DNA of 11,011 nucleotides from Phycisphaerales bacterium (GCA_028288905.1 JAQGHJ010000510.1:1-11011); one strand, 5' to 3'; positions 1 to 6,925 are shown, counted from the stretch's first letter. Notes: generated by a model from the letters alone, not told the origin. A program made the numbers and translations.

Positions 1-1870
1 CCGCGACGGCTTCCGCGCCGCTCACCCGCAGCTCGGACTTGCCCCGGGCGAGCGTGATGGGTTGGCCGCCGGTGCCGCCGGAGACGGCGACGAGCGGCGA
101 CAGCGCGATCCGGAACGCGGCCACGTCCTTGCCACGGTTGGTCAGCGTCCAATCCGTCGCGTCCGGCCCGAACGCCATCAGGAGCGTGACCTGCCCGTCG
201 CCGCACGACAACAGGTCAGGGCCAAGCTCGCGGACGTCGGACAGGACCCGTGCTCCGAACATGGCCGGGATGCTCGTCCCGCCGGCAGCCCCGGGCGCGT
301 TGGAGAGGAACTGCTTCCCGCGCACGCAGAAGCTGGTGACCTGGCCGTCTCCTGCGACCGTGACCTCGTACCCCGGCGTCGCCACCCGCCGGGCCGCCGG
401 CCGCCGCTGCACCTCGACGTCCGGCGCGGGGAGGTCGTCCGTCCGGAACGGCGCGGCGGGCAGCCCGGAGCGGTTCGTCAGCGTCGCGTCGGGCACCCCG
501 GCCCAGGCGTACCGGACCGTCCGGGGCGACGGCACCCGGTCGCTGCGGAGGACGACGCTGTCGCCGTCGATCTCGGCGGCGGCGTACCGGTACAGCCCGT
601 CCGGCCCGGCGACCGCGAACCCACGGATTCCGCCGGCCGCCGCCAGCCCGTCGCCGCCGGTGTCGAACGTGACGCGGACGGCCGCTCCGTCAACCGCGGC
701 TCGCTTGAACACGGGCCCGCGGGCGATGGTGTCCTGCGCGTAGACGTCCCGCCGGGCCGCCAGCGCCGCGCGGCGGCCGACCTCGTGCTTCCGCTTCGGG
801 TGCAGGTCGAATCCGTCGTTCGTGTTGATGCCGACGACGAGCGAGGCGCGGGGGGTGGCGGCCACGGCCTTCGCCTGGGCCTCGCGGATACACGGCCAGT
901 GCAGGCCGCTCCCCGCCTGCGCAAAGTCCGGCAGCTGGACCACGACGAACGGCAGGTCGGGAGCGTCGAACCGCTCCCGCCACGCCCCGACCAGTGTCGC
1001 GAGCAGACCCGGGTAAGCGGCCGGGCGGTCGGCGTTCGCCTCGCCCTGATACCAGACGACGCCCCTGATCGGGGCCCGGCCCAGCGGGGCGATCATGGCG
1101 TTGTAGAGCATGCCCGGCTTGATGCCGAACATCGAGTCGCTGAGGTCCTTGGGGTCGAGCCGGGCCAGGGCGTCGGCCGGGATCCACCCCTCGCAGGCCG
1201 TCCCGCCTACCGACGCGTCGACCACCGCCAGCGGCACGCCGGCGAGCGCCGGGTCGGCCAGTAGCTCCGTCGCGAAGTAGTAGCCGACCGCCGAGAAGTC
1301 GCGGGCCGCCGCCGGCGACGCCGCTTGCCACCGTATCTTCGCCGACGCCTGCGGCGTCGCGCTCCACCCCTTGCCGACCGTGCAGAGGCGGAGCGTCGGG
1401 TACCGGCCCGCCCGCGCCGCCACCGCCTCGGCGTCGTCGCACTCCTTCAGCGGCATCTGCATGTTGCTCTGGCCCGCGCAGAGCCAGACGTCACCGCACA
1501 GGACGTCGTCGACCACGACGGTCTTGCCGCCGGAGGTGGTCGTCAGCCGGTGCGGCCCGCCGGCCGGCAGGGGCGGCAGCTCGACCTGCCAACGCCCGTC
1601 CGCCCCGACCCGCCCGGTGACGGCCCGGGGCCCGACGCTCACGTCGACTGCCGTGCCGGGCTCGCCCTCCCCCCAGACCCGGACCACGCGGTCCCGCTGG
1701 AGCACCATGTGGTCGGCGAACGGCGACGCCAGCGTCACGCCCGCCGCGCGCAAGGGGGCGGCAACGAACGTGGCCAGCAGGGCGACGACTACGCCCCATG
1801 CCGCCGTCCGGCGGCGGGCGACGTCCGGCGGGTAGAATCGGGGTCCGGCCGGGTGGTGGGGACGGGTCAT
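1..1870 (-). CDS. Sialate O-acetylesterase-family SGNH esterase, exported (3' end outside window)
   Basis: The frame is open from an ATG at 1868-1870 to the window edge, giving 623 residues without a stop. It likely removes O-acetyl groups from sialic acids or other acetylated glycans outside the cytoplasm. Residues 19-43 look like a signal peptide: an RRR cluster, a hydrophobic stretch (AAWGVVVALLATFVAAPL) and an A-x-A type cleavage site near residue 43. The family's nucleophile block GQSNM is at 133-137 (Ser135) after CGDVWLC. VGGT follows at 221-224, VVWYQGEAN at 271-279, and the Asp/His block DLHPKRK at 355-361 (Asp355, His357), followed by EVGRR. The start is supported by GAGGAG (1876-1881, minus strand) five bases upstream. 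The protein continues at least 130 residues past the usual esterase core, with beta-rich sequence (about 485-623) that I cannot assign. It is transcribed divergently from the histidine kinase. Substrate is inferred from family only. Confidence 0.9.
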   Translation of the reverse strand, partial: MTRPHHPAGPRFYPPDVARRRTAAWGVVVALLATFVAAPLRAAGVTLASPFADHMVLQRDRVVRVWGEGEPGTAVDVSVGPRAVTGRVGADGRWQVELPPLPAGGPHRLTTTSGGKTVVVDDVLCGDVWLCAGQSNMQMPLKECDDAEAVAARAGRYPTLRLCTVGKGWSATPQASAKIRWQAASPAAARDFSAVGYYFATELLADPALAGVPLAVVDASVGGTACEGWIPADALARLDPKDLSDSMFGIKPGMLYNAMIAPLGRAPIRGVVWYQGEANADRPAAYPGLLATLVGAWRERFDAPDLPFVVVQLPDFAQAGSGLHWPCIREAQAKAVAATPRASLVVGINTNDGFDLHPKRKHEVGRRAALAARRDVYAQDTIARGPVFKRAAVDGAAVRVTFDTGGDGLAAAGGIRGFAVAGPDGLYRYAAAEIDGDSVVLRSDRVPSPRTVRYAWAGVPDATLTNRSGLPAAPFRTDDLPAPDVEVQRRPAARRVATPGYEVTVAGDGQVTSFCVRGKQFLSNAPGAAGGTSIPAMFGARVLSDVRELGPDLLSCGDGQVTLLMAFGPDATDWTLTNRGKDVAAFRIALSPLVAVSGGTGGQPITLARGKSELRVSGAEAVA

Positions 1871-1875
1871 GAGAA

Positions 1876-1881
1876 CTCCTC
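1876..1881 (-). promoter_or_regulatory. Ribosome binding site of the esterase gene
   Basis: Read on the minus strand this is GAGGAG, five bases before the ATG at 1870. It fixes the start upstream of the signal peptide; the next in-frame Met (residue 55) would lose it. Confidence 0.7.
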
Positions 1882-1921
1882 TACGGGCGGACTGCGGCCC
1901 CGCCACGGCCGCCGACCGCGT

Positions 1922-1929
1922 GTTATACT
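1922..1929. promoter_or_regulatory. Overlapping divergent -10 elements
   Basis: The only AT-rich island in the 122-bp gap between the esterase and the kinase is GTTATACT. On the plus strand it gives an extended -10, TG-T-TATACT (1921-1929), facing the kinase start 63 bp away. On the minus strand the same bases read TATAAC (1922-1927), facing the esterase start about 50 bp away. No good -35 box is visible on either side. An imperfect inverted repeat (1912-1920 and 1938-1945) flanks the island. This is a prediction from sequence alone. Confidence 0.45.
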
Positions 1930-1992
1930 CGCGCCCGCGCGTCGGGGCTTGTTGGCACGGCGGGAACCCATCACCCGGGAAGACAGTCGGCC

Positions 1993-3168
1993 ATGACCGA
2001 AGCATTCGAGACGGATCTGACGGCCGTCGGCCGGATCGACGCCGTGCAGCAGATCCTCGAGGTCGTGTGCCGCACGACCGGGCTCGGGTTCTCGGCCGTC
2101 GCCAGGGTGACCGAGAGCCGGTGGGTCGCGTGCGCGGTGCGGGACGAGATCGCGTTCGGGCTGAAGCCGGGCGGCGAGCTGAAGCTCGAGACCACGATCT
2201 GCAACGAGATCCGCCAGAGCGGGCGGGTCGTGGCGATCGACCACGTCGCCGAGGATGCCGCGTACTGCGGCCACCCCACGCCGGCGATGTACGGGTTCCA
2301 GAGTTACATCTCGGTCCCGATCACCCGCGCCGACGGCCGGCTGTTCGGCACGCTGTGCGCCATCGACCCCCGCCCGGCGAAGGTGAACACGCCGACGACC
2401 ATCGGGATGTTCGAACTGTTCGCCGACCTGATCGCCCGCCACATCGACGCCGCCGACCGGGTCGCCGCCACCGAGGCCGCCCTGCTGAACGAGCGGGAGG
2501 CGTCGCAGCTCCGGGAGCAGTTCATCGCGGTGCTCGGGCACGACCTGCGGAACCCGCTGGCGGCCATCAGCTCCGGGGTCGACCTGCTCAACATCCTCCC
2601 GCACAGCCCGGACGCCAACGACGTGATCGCGATGATGCGGCGGAGCACCGCCCGGATGGCTGCCCTGATCAACGACGTGCTGGACTTCGCCCGCGGCCGG
2701 CTCGGCGGCGGGCTGGCGGTGCGGCGGACCGACGGCGCCGGGCTCGGGGCGGCGATCGAGCAGGTCGTCACCGAGTTGCAAAGCGCGTGGCCGACCCGGG
2801 ACGTCCGCCGCGAGATTGCCTTGGCCGACGCCGTTCCGTGCGACGCGAACCGCATCACGCAGATGCTGTCGAACCTGCTGGCGAACGCCCTCACCCACGG
2901 CGACCCGAACGGGCCGGTCTGGGTGCGGGCCCGCAGCGGCGGCGGCGGGTTCGAGTTGTCGGTCGCGAACGCCGGCAAGCCGATCCCCCCGCACGTCGCC
3001 GAGCACCTGTTCAAGCCGTTCACCCGCGGGACGGCCCGGCCCGGGCAGCAGGGCCTGGGCTTGGGCCTGTACATCGCCGCCGAGATCGCACAAGCCCACG
3101 CGGGGACGCTGGGCGTCGCGTCCACGCCGGAGGAGACGCGGTTCACGTTCCGCATGTCGACCGCGTGA
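1993..3168 (+). CDS. Soluble GAF-domain sensor histidine kinase
   Basis: The 391-residue protein has a GAF sensor domain (about 15-155, with SYISVPI at 104-110 and GRLFGTLCAID at 115-125). A short helical linker leads to the HisKA dimerisation domain with the phospho-acceptor block GHDLRNPL (182-189, His183), then an HATPase_c domain. ATPase boxes seen are the N box QMLSNLLANALTHG (290-303, Asn294 and Asn298), a G1-like box ANAGKP (325-330) with Asn in place of the usual first Asp, an F box LFKPF (339-343) and the G2 box GLGLGLY (354-360). There is no membrane segment or signal peptide, so it should sense a cytosolic signal, which cannot be told from sequence. No response regulator is encoded nearby, so it is an orphan kinase here. 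GGGAAGA about 10 bases upstream is a plausible ribosome site. A hairpin follows directly after the stop. Confidence 0.92.
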   Translation: MTEAFETDLTAVGRIDAVQQILEVVCRTTGLGFSAVARVTESRWVACAVRDEIAFGLKPGGELKLETTICNEIRQSGRVVAIDHVAEDAAYCGHPTPAMYGFQSYISVPITRADGRLFGTLCAIDPRPAKVNTPTTIGMFELFADLIARHIDAADRVAATEAALLNEREASQLREQFIAVLGHDLRNPLAAISSGVDLLNILPHSPDANDVIAMMRRSTARMAALINDVLDFARGRLGGGLAVRRTDGAGLGAAIEQVVTELQSAWPTRDVRREIALADAVPCDANRITQMLSNLLANALTHGDPNGPVWVRARSGGGGFELSVANAGKPIPPHVAEHLFKPFTRGTARPGQQGLGLGLYIAAEIAQAHAGTLGVASTPEETRFTFRMSTA

Positions 3169-3185
3169 CGGCCGGTCGTCGGCCG
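3169..3185 (+). terminator. Possible terminator hairpin after the kinase gene
   Basis: CGGCCG (3169-3174), loop GTCGT, CGGCCG (3180-3185) starts at the first base after the kinase stop. The six-bp stem is all G/C but has no T tract, so it is only a candidate. Confidence 0.3.
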
Positions 3186-3216
3186 AATGCCGCTACGTCC
3201 GCCCGCCGCCCGGTTG

Positions 3217-3222
3217 TATACT
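3217..3222 (+). promoter_or_regulatory. Candidate -10 box upstream of the 90-residue protein gene
   Basis: TATACT in the context TTG-TATACT-GCGCG is the same hexamer as in front of the kinase and is followed by a similar GC-rich alternation. It sits 105 bp before the ATG at 3328. No -35 is recognisable. Confidence 0.35.
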
Positions 3223-3270
3223 GCGCGGGTCCGGCGGAGGCCGCGGGTGCTCGGCAGCCCCCACCGTCGG

Positions 3271-3300
3271 GACGCTACACGTTGTTACACGGCGCTACAC
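3271..3300 (+). repeat. Three tandem 10-bp repeats ending in TACAC
   Basis: GACGCTACAC, GTTGTTACAC and GGCGCTACAC follow each other without a gap. They share G-N-N-G-(C/T)-TACAC. A weaker in-phase copy, CGCGGGACAC, is at 3311-3320. The 10-bp period is one turn of B-DNA, so all copies face the same side of the helix, as expected for cooperative regulator binding. The array lies between the candidate -10 box and the start codon at 3328. Confidence 0.6.
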
Positions 3301-3327
3301 CCGCCGGCCACGCGGGACACGCGATCC

Positions 3328-3600
3328 ATGGGCGAAAAAGAGATCCGGGCGAAATACGGCGGCAAGCTGGCCAAGGCGGTCAACCGGGCGATCCGGGCGG
3401 AGGTCGGCGGGGGCGGCAAGGCCTTGGACAAGCTGACCGAGTTGGCCGGGGCCGCCCGCCACAGCGGGTGGAAGGACAAGGATGGCAAGGACACCCCGGA
3501 GGCGACCGCGTACTACAAGCACCTGAAGGACGTCGTCGGGGGGATGGAGACGGAGGTCTGCCGCCGCTGGGGCATCCAACTCGAACAGGCCGGGCGGTAA
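3328..3600 (+). CDS. Small unrecognised basic protein, 90 residues
   Basis: I do not recognise this protein. It starts MGEKEIRAKYGGKLAKAVNR and is rich in Lys, Arg and Glu, with a probable amphipathic helix at 3-24, a Gly stretch (27-30), a second helix (31-44), a charged turn WKDKDGKDTPEATAYY (48-63) and a last helix (64-87) with one Cys (78) and one Trp (81). No signal peptide or membrane segment is seen. The frame is open back to an ATG at 3187, but the added 47 residues are Arg/Pro-rich low-complexity sequence and would run through the TACAC repeats, so the ATG at 3328 is preferred. The ribosome site is weak (GGGAC, about 10 bases upstream). It lies 159 bp after the kinase and 144 bp before the next gene. 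Net charge and helices would suit a nucleic-acid-binding or accessory protein, but this is speculation. Confidence 0.7.
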   Translation: MGEKEIRAKYGGKLAKAVNRAIRAEVGGGGKALDKLTELAGAARHSGWKDKDGKDTPEATAYYKHLKDVVGGMETEVCRRWGIQLEQAGR

Positions 3601-3693
3601 CGGGTCTGACGGGCGCGGATGCCATTCAATGAGACCTGCGGGGGCCGTACTCTGCTTTGGGCCCACGCCGGATGGGGCCAGTACCCGTTGCGG

Positions 3694-3706
3694 CCGTCCG
3701 CGACGG
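3694..3706 (+). terminator. Weak hairpin between the two unknown genes
   Basis: CCGTC, loop CGC, GACGG forms a short five-bp stem 94 bases after the stop of the 90-residue protein gene. It has no T tract. A longer-range pair, GGGGCCA (3674-3680) with TGGCCCC (3735-3741), encloses it and ends just before the next ATG. Confidence 0.2.
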
Positions 3707-3744
3707 TGACACCCGCGTGCCCAGCGTGATAGGGTGGCCCCGGC

Positions 3745-4557
3745 ATGTACGAAGACCCTAACGAGTACGAGGAGCCGAGCGGGCGGCCGGACGACGCGCC
3801 GTCCGACCCGGCGGCGCGGGCCCGGGAGAAGGCCGACGAGCTGCGGGCGCACGCCGAGCGGGCGGCCGTGTTCGAGGGACACCGGAAATTCGACGCCCGC
3901 CTGATCCCGGGGCTGGACGCCGACCTCGCCCGGGACGTGCAGCGGCGGTTCGCCCTGCTGGAGCGGTCGCGGTCGCCCGAGAGCCCGGTGCTGCCGGCGG
4001 CGTCGGCCGCGGACGCCGCCGCCTTGCTCGCGCTGCCCGAGGCCGGCGGGCCAACGACGAACGACTACCATATCCGCCGCCGGCCCGGCGAGGTCCTGAT
4101 GGTCCGCTGGCTGGCCGGCGAGCAGGTCGAGACGTTCTACGCCCGTGCCCAGGCCCACTTCGACGCCGCGATCGAGGGGTACCGCGAGGACGAGCAGCAG
4201 TCCCACGGGTGGAAGCAGGACCCGAAGACGGCCGCCTACCTCAAGGCGCTGGAAACGGTCGACGTGCGGATGGCCGACCGGTACCTCCGCGACCCGATCA
4301 AGCAGCACGGGCTGTTCGTCCTGTCGACGCAGGCGGCCGACGAGTTGGACGTCCTGCACCTGAGCGACGTGCTGATGGGCGTGTCGCCGGCCGACGTGGT
4401 CGGGGCCGCGTCCGCCCCGCCGGACGACGGGCCGACTGAGCAAGACCGCGCCTGGTACTACAAGCTGTTCTCCCTCCGCGGCGCGGCAGGCGGCGTCGAG
4501 CGGATGTGCTTCTTCACCTACCTCCAAAAGGCGGACGACTCGTTCGACTTCGACTGA
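3745..4557 (+). CDS. Unrecognised soluble acidic protein, 270 residues
   Basis: I do not recognise a family. The N terminus (1-22) is acidic and disordered-looking (MYEDPNEYEEPSGRPDD), followed by a charged helix (22-50), a conserved-looking block FDARLIPGLDADLARDVQRRFALLE (49-73), an Ala/Pro linker (79-103) and a larger mixed domain (105-215) with NDYHIRRRPGEV, WLAGEQVETFYARAQ and MADRYLRDPIKQHGLFVLS. The C-terminal segment AWYYKLFSLRG (236-246) to MCFFTYLQK (254-262) ends in an acidic tail DDSFDFD. No signal peptide or membrane span is seen, so it should be cytosolic. The ATG at 3745 is the only sensible start (next Met is residue 119), yet no clear Shine-Dalgarno is present. It sits between the histidine kinase and cyclase genes on the same strand, 330 bp before the latter. 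Strong codon-position GC bias supports that it is a real gene. Confidence 0.75.
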   Translation: MYEDPNEYEEPSGRPDDAPSDPAARAREKADELRAHAERAAVFEGHRKFDARLIPGLDADLARDVQRRFALLERSRSPESPVLPAASAADAAALLALPEAGGPTTNDYHIRRRPGEVLMVRWLAGEQVETFYARAQAHFDAAIEGYREDEQQSHGWKQDPKTAAYLKALETVDVRMADRYLRDPIKQHGLFVLSTQAADELDVLHLSDVLMGVSPADVVGAASAPPDDGPTEQDRAWYYKLFSLRGAAGGVERMCFFTYLQKADDSFDFD

Positions 4558-4730
4558 CGGGCGGCCGGCGGAGGCGACGATCCGTTCGGGGCCGCCAGCG
4601 GTGCCGGCAGCCGTACGGTGCGCCCCGGCGCTAGCGTTATCGGCCGAAGCTGCGGAGGAGAGGCCCTGCCGGCCTACCGGCCGACGTCAATTTTCCACAC
4701 CCAACCGCCCGCTTCGCGGCACCGTAGTCA

Positions 4731-4812
4731 CGGATGATCGGTCGGGGCGGGGTTCTGCAAAGGCGGCAGGAATTGGGGGTTGCCCGTCCCGTACCACCCG
4801 GCCGATCATCCG
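4731..4812 (+). repeat. 16-bp inverted repeat in the cyclase leader
   Basis: The left arm CGGATGATCGGTCGGG (4731-4746) pairs with the right arm CCCGGCCGATCATCCG (4797-4812) over all 16 positions if the one T-G pair (4742 with 4801) is read as a U-G wobble in plus-strand RNA. The loop is 50 nt and contains a mini-hairpin GGG-TTG-CCC. It ends 75 bp before the cyclase ATG, on the sense strand of its likely mRNA. It may be an RNA control element or a spaced operator; sequence does not decide. Confidence 0.7.
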
Positions 4813-4829
4813 GCCGGTTCGCCCGGCCG
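4811..4829 (+). repeat. 7-bp hairpin overlapping the long inverted repeat
   Basis: CGGCCGG (4811-4817) and CCGGCCG (4823-4829) with loop TTCGC. It shares bases 4811-4812 with the right arm of the 16-bp repeat, so the two stems compete at their edge. Confidence 0.4.
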
Positions 4830-4873
4830 ATAAGACGCAATGCAAGCTTCCCTCACGGCCGGGGGCGAGGATC

Positions 4874-4879
4874 GGAGGA
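4874..4879 (+). promoter_or_regulatory. Ribosome binding site deciding the cyclase start
   Basis: GGAGGA lies eight bases before the ATG at 4888. The upstream in-frame ATG at 4840 has no such site (preceded by GATAAGACGCA), so 4888 is the preferred start. Confidence 0.7.
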
Positions 4880-4887
4880 TCGAAGGC

Positions 4888-6885
4888 ATGTCGTTCGTAC
4901 CCGCGGAACATCCCGGTTCGTCCGCCGAGCGGCCCCGGGGCGACGCGGCGTGGGTCGACGCCGCCGTCGAGGCGCAGGCCGACCTGCACGCCGGCGAGAT
5001 GGATCCTCCGGCCGTCCTGCGGGCGGTGGTCGACCGCGTCCGCTCGCTCGCCGGGGCGGACGAGGTCGTCGCTGAGTGGACGGGTCCGTCCGGAGAGGTC
5101 TGCCGCGCGGCCAGCGGCGCGGCTGCGGGCCAAATCGGCGGTGCCGGACTGGCCCGGGCCACGTCCTTTGGGCTCGTGCGGTGGGCCGGCGAGGCCGTGT
5201 GCTGCGTCGACACCGAGGCGGACGACCGGGTGGACCGGGACGCGTGCCGGCGGGCCGGGGTCCGGTCACTCGTCGCGGTCCCGCTGCGGGACGGCGGGCG
5301 CGTGGCCGGGGCGCTGGAGGTGCGGTCTGCCGCCCTGAACGCGTTCGGGGAACGGGACGGGCCCGGACTGCGGCTGATGGCCGGGCTGCTGTCTACGGCC
5401 GCCGGGCGCGGAGCCGAGTCGGCAGCGCTGCGGGCGAGCGAGGAGCGGTTCCGCGGGGCGTTCGACGCCGCGTCGATTGGAATGGCCCTCGTCGCCCCCG
5501 ACGGGCGGTGGATCAAAGTCAACCGGGCCGTCTGCGACATCGTCGGATACTCTGAGGCCGAGCTGCTGGCGACGAGCTTCCAGGCGATCACCCACCCGGA
5601 CGATCTGGAGGCGGACCTGTCGCAGGTCCGGCGGCTGTTGGCCGGCGAGGTCCAGTGCTACCACCTGCCGAAGCGGTACTTCCACAAGGACGGGCGGGTC
5701 GTGTGGGTGTTGCTGAGCGTGTCGCTCGTCCGGGACGCCGGCGGCGGGCCGCTCTACTTCGTGTCCCAGATCCAGGACGTAACCGAGCAGCGGCGGGCGG
5801 AGTGGTTGGAGGCGGACCGGCGGCGGGTGCTGGAGCGGGTGACCGGGAGCGGGTCGCTCGACGACGTGATGGGGGCGGTCGCCCGGCTGGTCGAGCGGCA
5901 GGCGGACGGCACCCGGGCGTCCGTGATGCTGCTGGACGAAGGGCAGGTCCGGGTGGCGGGGCCGTCGTTGCCAGCGGCGTTCGCGGCCGCGGTCGGGCCG
6001 CACGCCGTGACGCTCGCCGCCCGGCTGTGCGGGCGGGACCCGGCCGCGGACGAACAGGGTGGGGATCCGAACGGCGGCGCGGGCGTAGCGATAACCGTCA
6101 TCGCCGACGACCCGCTATGGGGTGAATTCCGCGACGCCGCCGCCGCCGGCGGGCTCGCCTGCTGCTGGTCCCTGCCGGTGCGGGCGGCGGACGGGCAGTC
6201 GTTGGGACTCATGGCGGTCTACGCCGACCGGTCCCGCCGGCCCACCGACGCCGAGGCCCGCGTGCTCCGGGCGGCCGCGGGACTGGCGGTGGTCGCGATC
6301 GAGCAGCGGCAAGCCGTCGGGCAGCTCGCCCATCGGGCGACGCACGACACGCTCACCGGGTTGCCAAACCGCGTGCTGTTCGAGGACCGGCTGGCGCGGG
6401 CGCTCGCCCAGTCCCGGCGGGACGGCCGGCCGGTCGGGCTCTGCCTGCTCGACCTCGACCGGTTCAAGCAGGTGAACGACACCCTCGGGCACGAGGCCGG
6501 CGATGCCCTGCTCCAGCAGTTCGGCCACCGCGTGACCGGAGTCATCCGGGAGGCCGACACGCTCGCCCGTGTCGGCGGGGACGAGTTCGCCCTCGTCCTG
6601 CCGGGCCTGTCGGACCCGGCCGACGCGGCCGCCGTCGCCGCCAAGGTCGTCGCCGCCATGGCCGCCCCGTTCCTGATCGGCGGGGCCGACCGCCCGGTCA
6701 CGTGCAGCGTTGGGATCGCCCTCTACCCGGTTGACGCCGCCGACCCGCCCGCCCTGCAGCGGGCGGCCGACGCCGCCATGTACCGGGCCAAGCGCGGCGG
6801 CCGCAACGGGTTTGCGGCCGCGGCCGGCGACATCCCCGCCGAACCCGAACCGGCGGCCTCCGGCCGCCCGCCCTTCTACGGTTAG
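4888..6885 (+). CDS. Diguanylate cyclase, GAF-PAS-GAF-GGDEF
   Basis: The 665-residue protein should make c-di-GMP from two GTP in the cytosol. Domains in order, numbered from the ATG at 4888: GAF1 (about 39-175, SLVAVPLRDGGRVAGALEV at 127-145), PAS with PAC tail (about 183-304, FQAITHPDDL at 231-240, DVTEQRRAE at 297-305), GAF2 (about 315-475, DDPLWGEFRDAA and CWSLPVRAADG) and GGDEF (about 480-645). The cyclase has DTLTGLPNR (487-495), LLDLDRFKQVND (520-531), the intact signature GGDEF (563-567) and AMYRAKRGGRNGF (630-642). READ (554-557) lies exactly five residues before GGDEF and fits the RxxD inhibitory site, so product feedback inhibition is expected. No EAL or HD-GYP hydrolase domain and no membrane span is present. 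Three sensor domains suggest several cytosolic inputs; ligands are unknown. It is preceded by a structured leader and is convergent with the sulfatase gene. Confidence 0.93.
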   Translation: MSFVPAEHPGSSAERPRGDAAWVDAAVEAQADLHAGEMDPPAVLRAVVDRVRSLAGADEVVAEWTGPSGEVCRAASGAAAGQIGGAGLARATSFGLVRWAGEAVCCVDTEADDRVDRDACRRAGVRSLVAVPLRDGGRVAGALEVRSAALNAFGERDGPGLRLMAGLLSTAAGRGAESAALRASEERFRGAFDAASIGMALVAPDGRWIKVNRAVCDIVGYSEAELLATSFQAITHPDDLEADLSQVRRLLAGEVQCYHLPKRYFHKDGRVVWVLLSVSLVRDAGGGPLYFVSQIQDVTEQRRAEWLEADRRRVLERVTGSGSLDDVMGAVARLVERQADGTRASVMLLDEGQVRVAGPSLPAAFAAAVGPHAVTLAARLCGRDPAADEQGGDPNGGAGVAITVIADDPLWGEFRDAAAAGGLACCWSLPVRAADGQSLGLMAVYADRSRRPTDAEARVLRAAAGLAVVAIEQRQAVGQLAHRATHDTLTGLPNRVLFEDRLARALAQSRRDGRPVGLCLLDLDRFKQVNDTLGHEAGDALLQQFGHRVTGVIREADTLARVGGDEFALVLPGLSDPADAAAVAAKVVAAMAAPFLIGGADRPVTCSVGIALYPVDAADPPALQRAADAAMYRAKRGGRNGFAAAAGDIPAEPEPAASGRPPFYG

Positions 6886-6903
6886 CGCATCTCAAGGTCT
6901 GCA

Positions 6904-6925
6904 GCGGCCGCCTCGCGCGGGCCGC
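6904..6925. terminator. Hairpin in the convergent gap, possible two-way terminator
   Basis: GCGGCC (6904-6909) and GGCCGC (6920-6925) with a 10-nt loop lie in the 57-bp gap between the converging cyclase and sulfatase genes. There is no T tract on either side, so terminator function is only inferred from position. Confidence 0.35.

Larger units (their letters stand above)
4558..4887 (+). other. 330-bp non-coding leader before the cyclase gene
   Basis: No gene is supported here; open frames on both strands are low-complexity. It holds a possible terminator pair for the upstream gene (GGCGGCC at 4561-4567 with GGCCGCC at 4591-4597), a small GCCGG-CCTA-CCGGC hairpin near 4668-4681, the 16-bp inverted repeat at 4731-4812, a second hairpin CGGCCGG/CCGGCCG at 4811-4829, and two copies of CCCGGCCGAT (4797-4806 and 4822-4831). 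The length and structure are more than a plain spacer needs. Confidence 0.5.

Noticed and set aside
62..1264. Long plus-strand open frame of 400 codons
   Set aside because: It is antisense to the esterase gene, Arg/Pro/Gly-rich and has no domain; the minus-strand frame has clear catalytic motifs.
1867..3099. Long minus-strand open frame opposite the kinase
   Set aside because: Low-complexity shadow caused by high GC; the plus-strand frame has all histidine kinase boxes.
3187..3327. N-terminal extension of the 90-residue protein to the ATG at 3187
   Set aside because: Arg/Pro-rich with no ribosome site, overlaps the -10 candidate and the TACAC repeats.
3295..4527. Long minus-strand open frame across both unknown genes
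   Set aside because: It spans two plus-strand genes and the gap between them and is rich in Arg, Val, Gly and Leu without any motif. The plus-strand frames look more protein-like, but as both are unrecognised this rejection is less firm than the others.
4840..4887. Upstream ATG of the diguanylate cyclase
   Set aside because: No Shine-Dalgarno, whereas 4888 has GGAGGA at ideal spacing.
4867..4887. Short direct repeat GAGGATCG-GAGGATCG before the cyclase ATG
   Set aside because: Explained by the ribosome site context; two copies of a short purine-rich word are not notable.
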